Of a DNA stretch of 64,000 nucleotides, positions 35,281-44,762 are shown in pieces. The stretch comes from CAYWMD01 sp964458575 (GTDB lineage Bacteria; Verrucomicrobiota; Verrucomicrobiia; Limisphaerales; JADLHS01): assembly GCA_964458575.1 (NCBI GenBank), contig CAYWMD010000018.1, positions 41,183-105,182 of the forward strand. The letters are read 5' to 3'. Both the position numbers and the translations under genes were made by a program. Under the pieces are notes generated by a model that was not told the DNA's origin, did no database searches, and saw nothing but the letters and a program-made list of their open reading frames with translations. How positions within the stretch are numbered: the first letter of the stretch is position 1; each line of letters starts with the position of its first letter.

Positions 35281-36393
35281 ATGAGTAATCTTCAAATCAG
35301 CCCGGCCCCTACAGCGAACCGCCTCGCCTCCCTGGCCCGCTGGCTTTTGCTCGGTGCCGGTTTCGCGTTCGCGATCAATGGTGCGGAAATCTTCCAAAGC
35401 GCCACCGCCGCCGAGCGCACGCTCACAGGGGAGCAGTTGGAAAAGCAGCGGCGCACGGAATGGTTTCACCAGGCGAAGTACGGCATCATGTTTCACTTCG
35501 TGCCGAGCATGGGCCGATTCAAACAGATTCCTTGGACCGCCGCCGAGTGGAACGCCAAGGTGGATTCTGCCGACGTGAAAAAAGTCGCGCAACAGGCCGC
35601 GGATATTGGCGCTGGTTACGTGATTATTTCGCTCGGGCAAAAAGGCGATTACTACTGCGCGCCGAATCCGATTTACGAAAAGCACTGGGGCTTCGACCGC
35701 GGCCAGTTCGGTTCGCGTCGCGATCTGCCGCTGGACCTGAGTTTGGAACTCAAGAAGCGCGACATCAAAATGATGCTCTACGTGACCGGGTCGCCATTCG
35801 CGTCGCCGGGGCCGGCGAGCGAGAAAAATGGCTGGCACGGTCAGGGCCGGCAATTCACCCGCGGGGAGACGAGCCTCGAAGGCGAGCGCCTTTGGCTCGA
35901 ATGCCTGCAATGGTATAGCGATCACTACGGCCAGGCGGTCGCGGGTTGGTGGGTGGATGGCATGAAGGATTTCTCCCCGGGATACGGCAAAAGTATTCAC
36001 GCAGCGCTGCGCCACGGAAATCCCGACGCGATCATCACCTCGTCGGATTATGCGTTGTCGGATTTTTTGCACGGGCACTGCACGGGCAACTGGGAGAAGC
36101 AACAGCAGCGATTGCCCACGCGCGGCCGGCTCGACGAAACCTACGGCATCCAGTGGCATGCGTTTCAATACCTGGGTCGCTCCTGGGCCGCGAAAGGAAC
36201 AAAACACACCACGGAATCCATCGCTCACTACGCGACGGAAGTGATCCAGCGAGGTGGCGTCATCACGTTCGACATCGGCACGTTTGAGGAGCAGCCGGAA
36301 ATCAAAGGTCCGACGCTGGAAATTCCCAAGGATCAATTCCAGCAGCTCAAAGCCGTTCGCGACGCGATGGCAGTAAAGGAATCGCGGAAATGA
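35281..36393 (+). CDS. GH29-like alpha-L-fucosidase family protein
   Basis: 370 aa from ATG 35281, after the upstream stop. Signal peptide (LLLGAGFAFAINGAE). Barrel motifs: WFHQAKYGIMFHF, YVIISLGQKGDYYC, and GWWVDGMKDF with Asp226 at the GH29 nucleophile position. Shorter than typical GH29 (about 450 aa) and lacking the usual HWG and KHHDGF motifs, so substrate or activity may differ. Its stop overlaps the next ATG by 4 nt. Confidence 0.78.
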   Translation: MSNLQISPAPTANRLASLARWLLLGAGFAFAINGAEIFQSATAAERTLTGEQLEKQRRTEWFHQAKYGIMFHFVPSMGRFKQIPWTAAEWNAKVDSADVKKVAQQAADIGAGYVIISLGQKGDYYCAPNPIYEKHWGFDRGQFGSRRDLPLDLSLELKKRDIKMMLYVTGSPFASPGPASEKNGWHGQGRQFTRGETSLEGERLWLECLQWYSDHYGQAVAGWWVDGMKDFSPGYGKSIHAALRHGNPDAIITSSDYALSDFLHGHCTGNWEKQQQRLPTRGRLDETYGIQWHAFQYLGRSWAAKGTKHTTESIAHYATEVIQRGGVITFDIGTFEEQPEIKGPTLEIPKDQFQQLKAVRDAMAVKESRK

Positions 36394-37988
36394 ACTTTGC
36401 CTACATCGCTGCGCAAAGTGGTTCCGCATCCGACGACGGAGGTTCTGGAATCAAATCCCTTTCTGTGTTTGGGCTCGCGCTCAAGATTGCATTTACAGTC
36501 TTTGCGGCAAGCCTGACCTCACTCGCGGCCACTCGCCCCAACATCGTCTTCATCCTTGCGGATGACTTGGGGTGGAAGGATGTCGGCTACGCGGGCAGCG
36601 CTTTCTATCGCACACCCAACATTGATCGGTTGGCGGGGGAGGGGATGCAATTCTCTCAAGCTTACTCACCCGCGTGCGTGTGCAGTCCGTCGCGAGGTGC
36701 GATTTTCTCCGGGAAAAATCCCGCGCGCACTGCGCTCACCACCGTCTGGGATGGACCGGGCGGCCCTGATGACCGGTTGTTCGACCGTAGCAAGGACCGC
36801 GGCGGAGTGAACCAGTTTCTTGAGGCTCAACATCGGCATGCGTTGCCGCGAAATGAAATCACTTTCGCCAAAGCCCTGGCGGAGGGCGGCTATGCCACAG
36901 GCTTCTTTGGTAAATGGCACTGCGGCGAAGTTCCCGGTTATCAGCCCGAAGTTTTTGGATTCCAAGTCGCGCGCGGCTATCGACTGCCCAAAGCCGGCGG
37001 TAACACGAAGGGTCACTGGACCAAGAGTTATCCCACGAACACGCTCGCGAACCTGCCGGGGCTTGCTCCGGACGACTACCTCGCTGACGTGCTGACGGAC
37101 GAGGTCATCGGGTTCATTCGCACCAACAAGTCGCGCCCGTTCCTTGTGATGCTCTCGCATTATCTGGTGCATCTGCCGTTGCAGCCCAAACCGGAATTGG
37201 TCGCCGCTTACGACAGTGTGTCGCACAGCGACCAGACCAATTCAAAGTACGCCGCCATGATCGAATGCCTCGACCACAGCGTCGGCCGTGTGATGCAAAC
37301 CCTGCACGAATGCGGGTTGGAGGAGAACACGATGGTAGTCTTTGTTTCCGACAACGGCGGGCACACTGGCATCACGTCCAACTATCCGCTGCTCGGCGGC
37401 AAGGCGTCTCCCTTCGAAGCCGGAATGCGTGTGCCGCTGGTGATTCGCTGGCCGGCTCGCGTCAAACCTGGCACTTCGTGTTCCGAGCGCGTCATCGGCA
37501 TGGATTTTTATCCCACCTTTTTGGAGGCGGCGGGACTTCCCCTGCGACCCGCACAGCACGTTGACGGCGTGAGCTTGCTGCCCGTGTTGACTGCGAGAGC
37601 GAAGCTGGCCGCTCGGCCGCTCGTGTTCCATTTTCCGCACTATTCCGGCTCCGCCGCGCCGAACTCCGTGCTTCTCGACCAGGACTGGAAACTGATCCGC
37701 TTTTACAACGACGCCGCGGGCCGACATCTGCTCTACAATCTGGCCAACGATCCGTTCGAGCAACGTGATCTGTCGGCCGCGCTGCCGGAAAAAGTCCGGT
37801 CGCTGGATGAACGCCTGACCCGCTTGCTCGCGGACATGAAGGCGCAACTCCCGCTCAAAAATCCGGACTTCGATCCTAATGGAAAGAAAATCTCAAATCG
37901 CGCGACGACCCTCGCTCACGCGGAGCGTGATCAGTTGATGTTCGCCGCCCGCGTCGAAACCAATTCGCCCTCCCGAGGCGCAAAATGA
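36390..37988 (+). CDS. Exported arylsulfatase
   Basis: 532 aa. A hydrophobic signal follows a ~25-residue N-terminal extension (AFTVFAASLTSLAA). Metal-binding NIVFILADDLGWKD, formylglycine motif CVCSPSR (Cys98, S-type C-x-P-S-R), FFGKWHCGE and VVFVSDNGGH. The length is normal. It overlaps the upstream GH29-like gene and the downstream GH29 gene by ATGA on both sides, so the three are translationally coupled. Predicted to desulfate the same fucose-containing glycan. Confidence 0.93.
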   Translation: MNFAYIAAQSGSASDDGGSGIKSLSVFGLALKIAFTVFAASLTSLAATRPNIVFILADDLGWKDVGYAGSAFYRTPNIDRLAGEGMQFSQAYSPACVCSPSRGAIFSGKNPARTALTTVWDGPGGPDDRLFDRSKDRGGVNQFLEAQHRHALPRNEITFAKALAEGGYATGFFGKWHCGEVPGYQPEVFGFQVARGYRLPKAGGNTKGHWTKSYPTNTLANLPGLAPDDYLADVLTDEVIGFIRTNKSRPFLVMLSHYLVHLPLQPKPELVAAYDSVSHSDQTNSKYAAMIECLDHSVGRVMQTLHECGLEENTMVVFVSDNGGHTGITSNYPLLGGKASPFEAGMRVPLVIRWPARVKPGTSCSERVIGMDFYPTFLEAAGLPLRPAQHVDGVSLLPVLTARAKLAARPLVFHFPHYSGSAAPNSVLLDQDWKLIRFYNDAAGRHLLYNLANDPFEQRDLSAALPEKVRSLDERLTRLLADMKAQLPLKNPDFDPNGKKISNRATTLAHAERDQLMFAARVETNSPSRGAK

Positions 37989-39520
37989 AAGCCCGATCTT
38001 TCCTCACCCTGTTTTCCTGCTTGTTGCTCTGTTCGTGCAGCACTTTGCCTCGGCCGGCTGGCGCTCCGTCCATCTACACGCGCGCCGATGCGCCGCAACC
38101 GCTCCCGCCCTTGCCCACGCCGGCGCAGTATGCGTTTCAGCAGCAGGAGTTGCAGATGTTCATTCACTTCGGCCCAAACACGTTCACCGGCAAAGGTTGG
38201 GGCAGCGGCAAGGAAAGCCCGGACGTTTTCAATCCGACCGCGCTCGATTGCGAGCAGTGGGCGCGCGTCGCGAAGGAGAACGGCTTTTCCCGGATCACGA
38301 TGACGGCGAAACATCACGACGGGTTCTGTCTCTGGCCCAGCGCGTTCACCGAGCACTCGGTCAAGAACAGCAAGTGGCGCGACGGCAAGGGCGATGTTGT
38401 CGGCGAATTCGTCCGCGCCTGCCGCAAGTACGGCTTGGGCGTCGGCCTCTATCTTTCGCCGTGGGATCGTCACGACGCGCGTTACGGTACGACGAACTAC
38501 AACGATTACTACGTCGCGCAAGTGAACGAACTGTTCGATCGCTACTGCCAGATTGATTCGTTCTGGCTCGACCTCGCGGGCATTCAGAACAACCCGATGC
38601 CGTTGGACTGGCAGCGGATTTACGACGCGATTTATCGCCGCAATCCTGCCTGCACGATCGAGATGGGCGGGCCGGACTCCAGCGGCATCGGCAACGAAAC
38701 CGGCACGGCGGCGGAGTCGGTGTGGAATTGTTCCGAGCTGCCGCGACTCAATCCGTCCGGGCTGCTGCCGGGCAAATTGCCCGTGGGCTACGCGGGCGGG
38801 GTGCAACCTCCGGCGGAGCGCGTCGGTGCGCATCCCAACTACAAGGCCATTCCCGTGGCGCATTATTTCACGCGCCAGGGCGACGCCTCGGTGCGCCGCG
38901 GCTGGTTTTGGAATCCCAACGCTGGCCGCGACACGAACTGGTGGCAGGAAACGTATTTCAAATCCGTTGGTCGCGGCATCAGCATGTTGTACGGCTTTGC
39001 GCCCGACCGCCGCGGGTTGATTCCGGACGAGGACATCGCCGGCGCCGTCGCGCTCAAGCGGATGCTCGACGCCACGTTCAAGGTGGATTTCGCGAGCGGC
39101 AAACCCACGGTGGCGAGCAGTTCCTGGCGAAGTTGCGCCGGCTACGACGCCGCGAAAGCGGTGGACGGCAACGCCAACACCTACTGGGCCGCCGCCGCGA
39201 GCGACACCGCCGCGCAACTGGAAGTGGACCTGAAGCAAACCGTGCGATTCAACCTCGTGGCGCTGCGCGAGCCGGTTTTCATGGGCCAGCGGGTGAAACA
39301 ATATCGCGTGGACTATTGGGACGGCGCGGCCTGGCAACGGTTCTCCGAAGGCACGACCATCGGTTCTCAAAAGCTCGACCGTCGCGAAACCGTTTCAGCC
39401 AGCAAAGTCCGGCTGGTCATTCAAGACGCCCGCGCGTATCCCTTGATCTCGCATTTCGGCGCCCACCTGACACCGTTCATCGCGCCGGTTGAGCTGAAGA
39501 CGAACACGAACAAAGATTGA
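37985..39520 (+). CDS. GH29 alpha-L-fucosidase lipoprotein with F5/8-type C domain
   Basis: 511 aa. N-terminus MKARSFLTLFSCLLLCSCST has a lipobox-like LLLC, so it is probably a lipoprotein. Barrel: MFIHFGPNTFTGKGWG, TMTAKHHDGFCLWPS, YLSPWDRHD, and FWLDLAG with nucleophile Asp196. C-terminal ~370-500 is a discoidin/CBM32-like domain (AVDGNANTYWAAA, RVDYWDGAAWQRF). A classic exo-fucosidase architecture with a binding module. Starts in the ATGA of the sulfatase gene; 4 nt before the esterase-fucosidase fusion. Confidence 0.92.
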   Translation: MKARSFLTLFSCLLLCSCSTLPRPAGAPSIYTRADAPQPLPPLPTPAQYAFQQQELQMFIHFGPNTFTGKGWGSGKESPDVFNPTALDCEQWARVAKENGFSRITMTAKHHDGFCLWPSAFTEHSVKNSKWRDGKGDVVGEFVRACRKYGLGVGLYLSPWDRHDARYGTTNYNDYYVAQVNELFDRYCQIDSFWLDLAGIQNNPMPLDWQRIYDAIYRRNPACTIEMGGPDSSGIGNETGTAAESVWNCSELPRLNPSGLLPGKLPVGYAGGVQPPAERVGAHPNYKAIPVAHYFTRQGDASVRRGWFWNPNAGRDTNWWQETYFKSVGRGISMLYGFAPDRRGLIPDEDIAGAVALKRMLDATFKVDFASGKPTVASSSWRSCAGYDAAKAVDGNANTYWAAAASDTAAQLEVDLKQTVRFNLVALREPVFMGQRVKQYRVDYWDGAAWQRFSEGTTIGSQKLDRRETVSASKVRLVIQDARAYPLISHFGAHLTPFIAPVELKTNTNKD

Positions 39521-39524
39521 CGCC

Positions 39525-41756
39525 ATGAAAATTCTTCAATTTGGAATCGTTGCCTGCGCGCTGATCGCAGCTGCCATGGCCTCGGCGGCGGATTCGGTTG
39601 TCAATCTCGGCGAGGCGCGGGTTTACAAGAAGGTTGGCGAGCGGGAATTGCATTTGTATCTCGTGAAGCCCGACGGTTGGAAAGCGTCCGACCGCAGACC
39701 GGGACTTGTTTTGTTTCACGGCGGCAGCTGGACGGGCGGCACGCCGGCGCTGCTCAAACCGCAGGCGGATTATTTCGCGTCGCGCGGAATGGTTTGCCTG
39801 CTCGCGGAGTATCGGTTGCTGAACGGCAAATCGAACGCGCCACCGACGGTCTGCATTCAGGACGCGAAATCCGTGATGCGCTGGGCGCGGAGTCACGCGA
39901 ACGAACTCGGCCTCGATCCGCAACGACTCGGGGCGGGCGGCGGTTCTGCGGGCGGTCATCTCGCGGCGTTTACGGGACTCGTCAACGGCCTCGATGATCC
40001 CGGTGATGATTTGCAAGTTTCGCCGAAGCCGGCGGCGCTGGTGTTGTTCAATCCCGTTTTCAACAACGGCCCGGGCCAGTGGGGGCATGGCCGCGTCGGT
40101 GAGCGCTTCAAGGAATTTTCTCCGGCGCACAACATCACATCAAACGCACCGCCCACGATCGTTTTTCTCGGGCGCGAGGATCGGCTGATCTCGGTGAAGA
40201 CGGTGGAGGAATTTCAGGCCGGCATGACGCAAGCCGGCGCGCGTTGCGAGACGCGCTTTTACGACGGCGTCGGTCATACGTTTTTCAATCGCGAACCGCA
40301 TCGCACACTGACGTTAATCGAAGCTGATAAATTTCTCGTATCGTTGGGCTGGCTGCACGGGTCGCCCACGATCGCCGCCCCCGATGCACATGCGAAGAGC
40401 GCACCGGAAACTGAGTCGGCGACCCAACGCGATGCACGCATGAAATGGTGGCGTGAGGCGCGCTTTGGGATGTTTGTGCATTGGGGATTGTATTCAGGTC
40501 TCGCGGGAAACTGGAATGGGAAGGTCGTCGGGACGAAAGGCGGCATGGAGTGGCTTCAGAATCGCGTTGGCGCGGACACATTCACTTACGCCTCGAACGC
40601 GCTGCCGTTGTTCAAGCCCAAGCCCGGATTCGCCGCCGAGTGGGCGCGATTGGCGAAGGAGGCCGGGTGTCGCTACGTGGTGTTCACCACCAAGCATCAT
40701 GACGGCTTCGCGTTGCACGATTCCAGAATCGGCGACTACAACGCGGGTTCACGACTGGATCGCGACCTCGTGAAGGAAATTGTGGAGGCCTTGCGCACGG
40801 AGGGTCTGCGGGTTGGTTTCTATCACTCGATGATTGACTGGCACCACGATCAATACGACTACACGCTGGCCAAAGGTTTGCCCTTTCCGGGCGGAAACAA
40901 GACTGCCATGCCCGGTCCGCGGGACCAGGCAAAGTATATCGCATATTTGCACGCGCAGGTGGACGAACTGGTTTCCAATTATGGTCGCGTGGACATCCTG
41001 TGGTGGGATTACAGCTCGAAAGAATTTCAAGGCGATACTGCCTGGGGCGCGTCTGAATTGATTCAGAAGGTTCGCACGCGCCAGCCGGCCATTGTCATGA
41101 ACAACCGCTTGTTCCGCACGCCGGAGGCCGGCTGGGTCGGCAACGGCATGCAGACCTTGCCCACGTTGGATCCGCGCTTCGGTGATTTCATCACGCCTGA
41201 ACAGCACATTCCCGCCACGGGCATGCCCGGCGTGGATTGGGAGACGTGCATGACCATGAACACCACCTGGGGTTTCAACGAGCACGATCTGGCCTGGAAG
41301 TCCGACGAGACGCTGATTCGCAATCTGGTGGACATCGCGAGCAAAGGCGGCAACTACCTGCTCAACATCGGTCCGACTGGCGACGGCAGCGTGCCGTCGG
41401 AAAGCGTCAAGGCCCTGCGTGCCATCGGGGCGTGGATGAAAGTGAATGGCGAGTCCATCTACGCCACGACGGCGAACCCGTTCGCCAAACTCGACTGGGG
41501 CACATGCACGAAGAAAGTCACCGAGAACGGCGGGACGCTTTACCTGCACATCCTCGCCCCGCCCGCTGACGGACGATTGGTTTTGCCCGGCCTGCGAAAC
41601 AAGGTGCAAGGCGCGCGTCTGCTTGGTGGGAGCAAGCTTGAAGTGGCGTCGGACGCCACGCAGGCGGTCGTCCTATTGCCGTCGGACTCGCCCGTGGCGA
41701 CCAATGCCGTCGTGGCGGTGGACTTCACTGGCCGCCTGGAGGTGAAACAACCATGA
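39525..41756 (+). CDS. Esterase-GH29 alpha-L-fucosidase fusion
   Basis: 743 aa with a signal peptide to ~residue 22. Residues ~30-285: alpha/beta-hydrolase of the carbohydrate esterase/BD-FAE type (LVLFHGGSWTGG, GAGGGSAGGHLAAF, Ser141; GVGHTFFNREPH with the catalytic His). Residues ~305-743: GH29 (RFGMFVHWGLYS, FTTKHHDGFALHDS, DILWWDYS with nucleophile Asp495, YLLNIGPTGDGS). Both active sites look complete. It would deacylate and defucosylate the same substrate. Last gene of the 34023-41756 operon. Confidence 0.93.
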   Translation: MKILQFGIVACALIAAAMASAADSVVNLGEARVYKKVGERELHLYLVKPDGWKASDRRPGLVLFHGGSWTGGTPALLKPQADYFASRGMVCLLAEYRLLNGKSNAPPTVCIQDAKSVMRWARSHANELGLDPQRLGAGGGSAGGHLAAFTGLVNGLDDPGDDLQVSPKPAALVLFNPVFNNGPGQWGHGRVGERFKEFSPAHNITSNAPPTIVFLGREDRLISVKTVEEFQAGMTQAGARCETRFYDGVGHTFFNREPHRTLTLIEADKFLVSLGWLHGSPTIAAPDAHAKSAPETESATQRDARMKWWREARFGMFVHWGLYSGLAGNWNGKVVGTKGGMEWLQNRVGADTFTYASNALPLFKPKPGFAAEWARLAKEAGCRYVVFTTKHHDGFALHDSRIGDYNAGSRLDRDLVKEIVEALRTEGLRVGFYHSMIDWHHDQYDYTLAKGLPFPGGNKTAMPGPRDQAKYIAYLHAQVDELVSNYGRVDILWWDYSSKEFQGDTAWGASELIQKVRTRQPAIVMNNRLFRTPEAGWVGNGMQTLPTLDPRFGDFITPEQHIPATGMPGVDWETCMTMNTTWGFNEHDLAWKSDETLIRNLVDIASKGGNYLLNIGPTGDGSVPSESVKALRAIGAWMKVNGESIYATTANPFAKLDWGTCTKKVTENGGTLYLHILAPPADGRLVLPGLRNKVQGARLLGGSKLEVASDATQAVVLLPSDSPVATNAVVAVDFTGRLEVKQP

Positions 41757-41829
41757 AGATTGGAATTGCGAGTGCGACTTGAGGGCAATGCAAATTGAAG
41801 CGCTGCGCCACTCCGCATTCCGCTAGCAG

Positions 41830-41877
41830 ATTAGTTCCTGCGAGCTATTTCATTGCGCACTCAGCAATCGCTACGGT
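41830..41877 (+). promoter_or_regulatory. Dyad operator plus predicted promoter, copy 3
   Basis: ATTAGTTC (41830-41837), CTGC, GAGCTATT (41842-41849), 22 nt, TACGGT (41872-41877), then an ATG at 41884. Located in the 197-nt gap upstream of the cytochrome operon. The 20-bp dyad core is identical to copy 4 except for one base. Confidence 0.65.
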
Positions 41878-41883
41878 TTTCAG

Positions 41884-41919
41884 ATGAAAGCACTTTCCCT
41901 TGTCGGTGGCGTGAAATGA
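41884..41919 (+). other. Candidate 11-aa leader ORF after promoter copy 3
   Basis: ATG 6 nt after the predicted -10 box encodes MKALSLVGGVK and stops 10 nt before an in-frame ATG (41930) of the cytochrome gene. It could be a leader peptide or untranslated RNA. Confidence 0.25.
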
Positions 41920-41953
41920 TTCGTTGCTGATGCTCGTCCGCGAAACAATCCTC

Positions 41954-44749
41954 ATGCGACAATTAATTCCCTTTTCCCGGCGGCGACGCAGCATTTGGCT
42001 TTGCCTGCTCGCGGGCTTGAGCCTCATCGCGACCTCGCAATTCGGATTGTTGGCGGGCGAAAGCGTCTTGGTCCTCGGCCCGGAGATCGCTTTGCCGACT
42101 GGGGTGGACCGCGGCGAACTCTTGCTCGGGGAACTTGGCTGCGCCTCCTGCCACGCTGCGCCAGATGCCGTTGGATCACATCTCGCATCGCCAGTCGCGC
42201 CATTGCTGGGGAAGGAGGGCCTGCAAATCACCCCGCAGTTTCTTCGCGCCTACCTCGCCGCTCCCGCGCAAGCGAAGCCGGGCACGACGATGCCGGATCT
42301 GCTGGCGGGTCTTTCCGCCCGCAAACGCGCCGACGCGGTGGAATCGCTCGTGCATTTCCTGGTTTCGATTGCGCCGGCCGACACTTCCACCAACAACTCC
42401 GGCGATTCGGCGAAGGTGGTTCAGGGGCGCGAGCTGTTTCACAAGGTCGGCTGCGTCGCTTGTCACGCGCCGGAAATTCCCAAAGGCGGCACGGAGGCGG
42501 ATGGGGTGAAGCGACTTCAGGCCGAATCCGTGCCTTTCGCGACTCTCGCCACCAAGTTTACTGTTTCCGAACTGAGCCGGTTTCTGTTCGACCCGGTAAA
42601 GTTTCATCCCGCCGGCCGGATGCCGTCGTTGAATCTCACCGAGCGCGAGGCCAATCTGCTGGCCGTTTACCTCTTGCGCGCCCAATCGCCGGCCACCGCT
42701 GGCGGCGAGACCACGACTGTGCCGGGCCTGGCGTATCAATACTACGAGGCGAATCGGTTTCAATCGGTGGGTGATATGGATCACGTGACCCCGGTGGACG
42801 AGGGGTTCGTGAATCGAGTTGAGCTTTCGCCCAAGCATCGCGCGGAGAATTACGGTTTTCGATTTCAGGGGATTTTCCGCGCCGAGAAGCCCGGCGAGTA
42901 TACCTTTTTCGTGAATGCGGACGACGGCGCGAAGCTCTTCATTGATGGCAAGCTGGTGGTGGACAACGACGGTGTGCATCCGCCACGCGAAAGGTCCGGC
43001 AGTATCAGCTTGGAGGCGGGCGATCATGGTTTCCAGGTTTTATTCTTCAACGCGGGTGGCGGCGCCGAGTTGGCTGTGTCCTGGCAGCGGCCTGGCGGCA
43101 ATCGCGACCGGCTTCCGCCGCGCGTGCTGTTTCATGGCGAGCAAACAATGACGCCGCTGGACGCTGAGAATTTCACCGTGAACCCGGTGAAGGCGGCGCG
43201 AGGAAAGGACCTGTTCGCTTCGGTCGGCTGCGCGGCGTGCCACGACCTCGGATTGGCGAAGCCTGCGGCGAAAGCAAAGCCGCTGTTGGCGTTGAATCCA
43301 ACGAAAGGTTGTCTCGCGGAACGCCCGCCCAAGAAGTCCGCGAATTACGCCTTCTCGTCGGCGGATCGGAATGCGTTGCGCGAGGTGTTGGCGCAAAAGC
43401 AACTGCTCACGCAACCGCGCGAACCGAAAGCGGAGGTGGCGTACACCTTGGCGCGGCTCAATTGCCTGGCCTGTCACGCGCGCGACGGTGTGGGCGGGCC
43501 GAGCGCGGCGCGTTCGCCGTATTTCGTTTCCGTCGGTGAAGTTGATTTGGGCGATGAAGGCCGGCTTCCTCCGCATCTCAACGCGGTGGGTGGCAAGCTG
43601 CGGCCGGAATGGTTGCGGGAGGTTTTGTGCAATCGCGCGACGGGCCGGCCTTACATGGCCACGCGCATGCCGCAGTTTGGGTGCAACAGTGTGGCGCAAC
43701 TCGTCACGCTGCTAGCGCAGGCCGATGGGCCTTCACCCGCCGAATCGCCCGCGCACGCTGAAGACGCGAAGTGGGGACGCAAGCTGGTGGGCACGGCCGG
43801 CATGTCGTGCATTTCGTGTCACACGTTCGGCGGCCACAAATCGCTCGGCGTGCCGGCCATGGATCTCACGTTGATGACGAAACGTCTGCGGTCGGATTGG
43901 TTCGCGCGCTACCTGGTGAATCCCGGTGCGCTGCGACCCGGCACGCGCATGCCGCCGTTCTGGCCGGAAGGCAAGAGCGCGCGTCCGGACATTCTCGGCG
44001 GCGACACCGCGCGGCAAATTAACGCGATCTGGGCGTTCCTGGCCGATCCGAAAGAGGTCGGTTTGCCCGATGGTTTGGTGCAGGGGAAAATCGAACTGGT
44101 CGCGGACAAGGAAGCGGTGATGTATCGGAACTTTATCAAGGGTTCGCCGCGATCCATCGGCGTGGGTTATCCCGAGAAGGCAAATCTCAGTTGGGATGCG
44201 AACGATGCGCGGTTGGTGTGCATCTGGCAGGGTGCGTTCATTGATGCAGGTAGGCACCGCGAGGGGCGGGGCGAGGGATTCGCGAATCCACTTGGGCACA
44301 ACGTGCAACAATTTCCCGCCGGCGTTCCGCTCGCGATTTTGTCGTCGCCGTCGCAACCGTGGCCGAATCTGGCTGGCAAAGCTGCTGGCGTCCGCATGAA
44401 GGGCTACGAACTTGACGCCGTGCGACGTCCGACGTTCCGCTACGAATTTGCCGGCGTGTTAGTGGAGGATTTCTTCACGGCCAAAGGGCAGGAGCTCGAT
44501 GCGTCGTTCGTCCGCACGCTTCGCTTCAAAGGAAACAAGCCGGCGGGTAATTTGTGGTTTCGTGCCTGGGCCGGCGCCCGCGTGGAGCTGCAGGCAGATA
44601 AGTCCTATCTGCTCGATGGCAAAATCAAATTGAAGATCACGAGTGCTGGCCCGCCGCTGATTCGCCAGAGTGAAGGCAAAACTGAATTGTTGTTGCCGGT
44701 GGATTTAACCGGTGGCGAAACCAAGCTCGTTCAGGAAATTATTTGGTGA
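41954..44749 (+). CDS. Exported five-CXXCH cytochrome c with PA14-like domain
   Basis: 931 aa from ATG 41954 (TTG 41924 and ATG 41930 are in-frame alternatives). Basic n-region and signal peptide. Haem motifs: CASCH (Cys63), CVACH (167), CAACH (426), CLACH (504), CISCH (619). A PA14-like domain at ~262-395 (GEYTFFVNADDGAKLFIDG) separates haems 2 and 3. The C-terminal ~250 residues have no further CXXCH. Resembles haem-binding-domain proteins of planctomycetes/verrucomicrobia. Followed 13 nt later by a dehydrogenase-like propeller; they probably form an electron-transfer pair in the periplasm. Confidence 0.9.
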   Translation: MRQLIPFSRRRRSIWLCLLAGLSLIATSQFGLLAGESVLVLGPEIALPTGVDRGELLLGELGCASCHAAPDAVGSHLASPVAPLLGKEGLQITPQFLRAYLAAPAQAKPGTTMPDLLAGLSARKRADAVESLVHFLVSIAPADTSTNNSGDSAKVVQGRELFHKVGCVACHAPEIPKGGTEADGVKRLQAESVPFATLATKFTVSELSRFLFDPVKFHPAGRMPSLNLTEREANLLAVYLLRAQSPATAGGETTTVPGLAYQYYEANRFQSVGDMDHVTPVDEGFVNRVELSPKHRAENYGFRFQGIFRAEKPGEYTFFVNADDGAKLFIDGKLVVDNDGVHPPRERSGSISLEAGDHGFQVLFFNAGGGAELAVSWQRPGGNRDRLPPRVLFHGEQTMTPLDAENFTVNPVKAARGKDLFASVGCAACHDLGLAKPAAKAKPLLALNPTKGCLAERPPKKSANYAFSSADRNALREVLAQKQLLTQPREPKAEVAYTLARLNCLACHARDGVGGPSAARSPYFVSVGEVDLGDEGRLPPHLNAVGGKLRPEWLREVLCNRATGRPYMATRMPQFGCNSVAQLVTLLAQADGPSPAESPAHAEDAKWGRKLVGTAGMSCISCHTFGGHKSLGVPAMDLTLMTKRLRSDWFARYLVNPGALRPGTRMPPFWPEGKSARPDILGGDTARQINAIWAFLADPKEVGLPDGLVQGKIELVADKEAVMYRNFIKGSPRSIGVGYPEKANLSWDANDARLVCIWQGAFIDAGRHREGRGEGFANPLGHNVQQFPAGVPLAILSSPSQPWPNLAGKAAGVRMKGYELDAVRRPTFRYEFAGVLVEDFFTAKGQELDASFVRTLRFKGNKPAGNLWFRAWAGARVELQADKSYLLDGKIKLKITSAGPPLIRQSEGKTELLLPVDLTGGETKLVQEIIW

Positions 44750-44762
44750 CCATTTGATCCTT

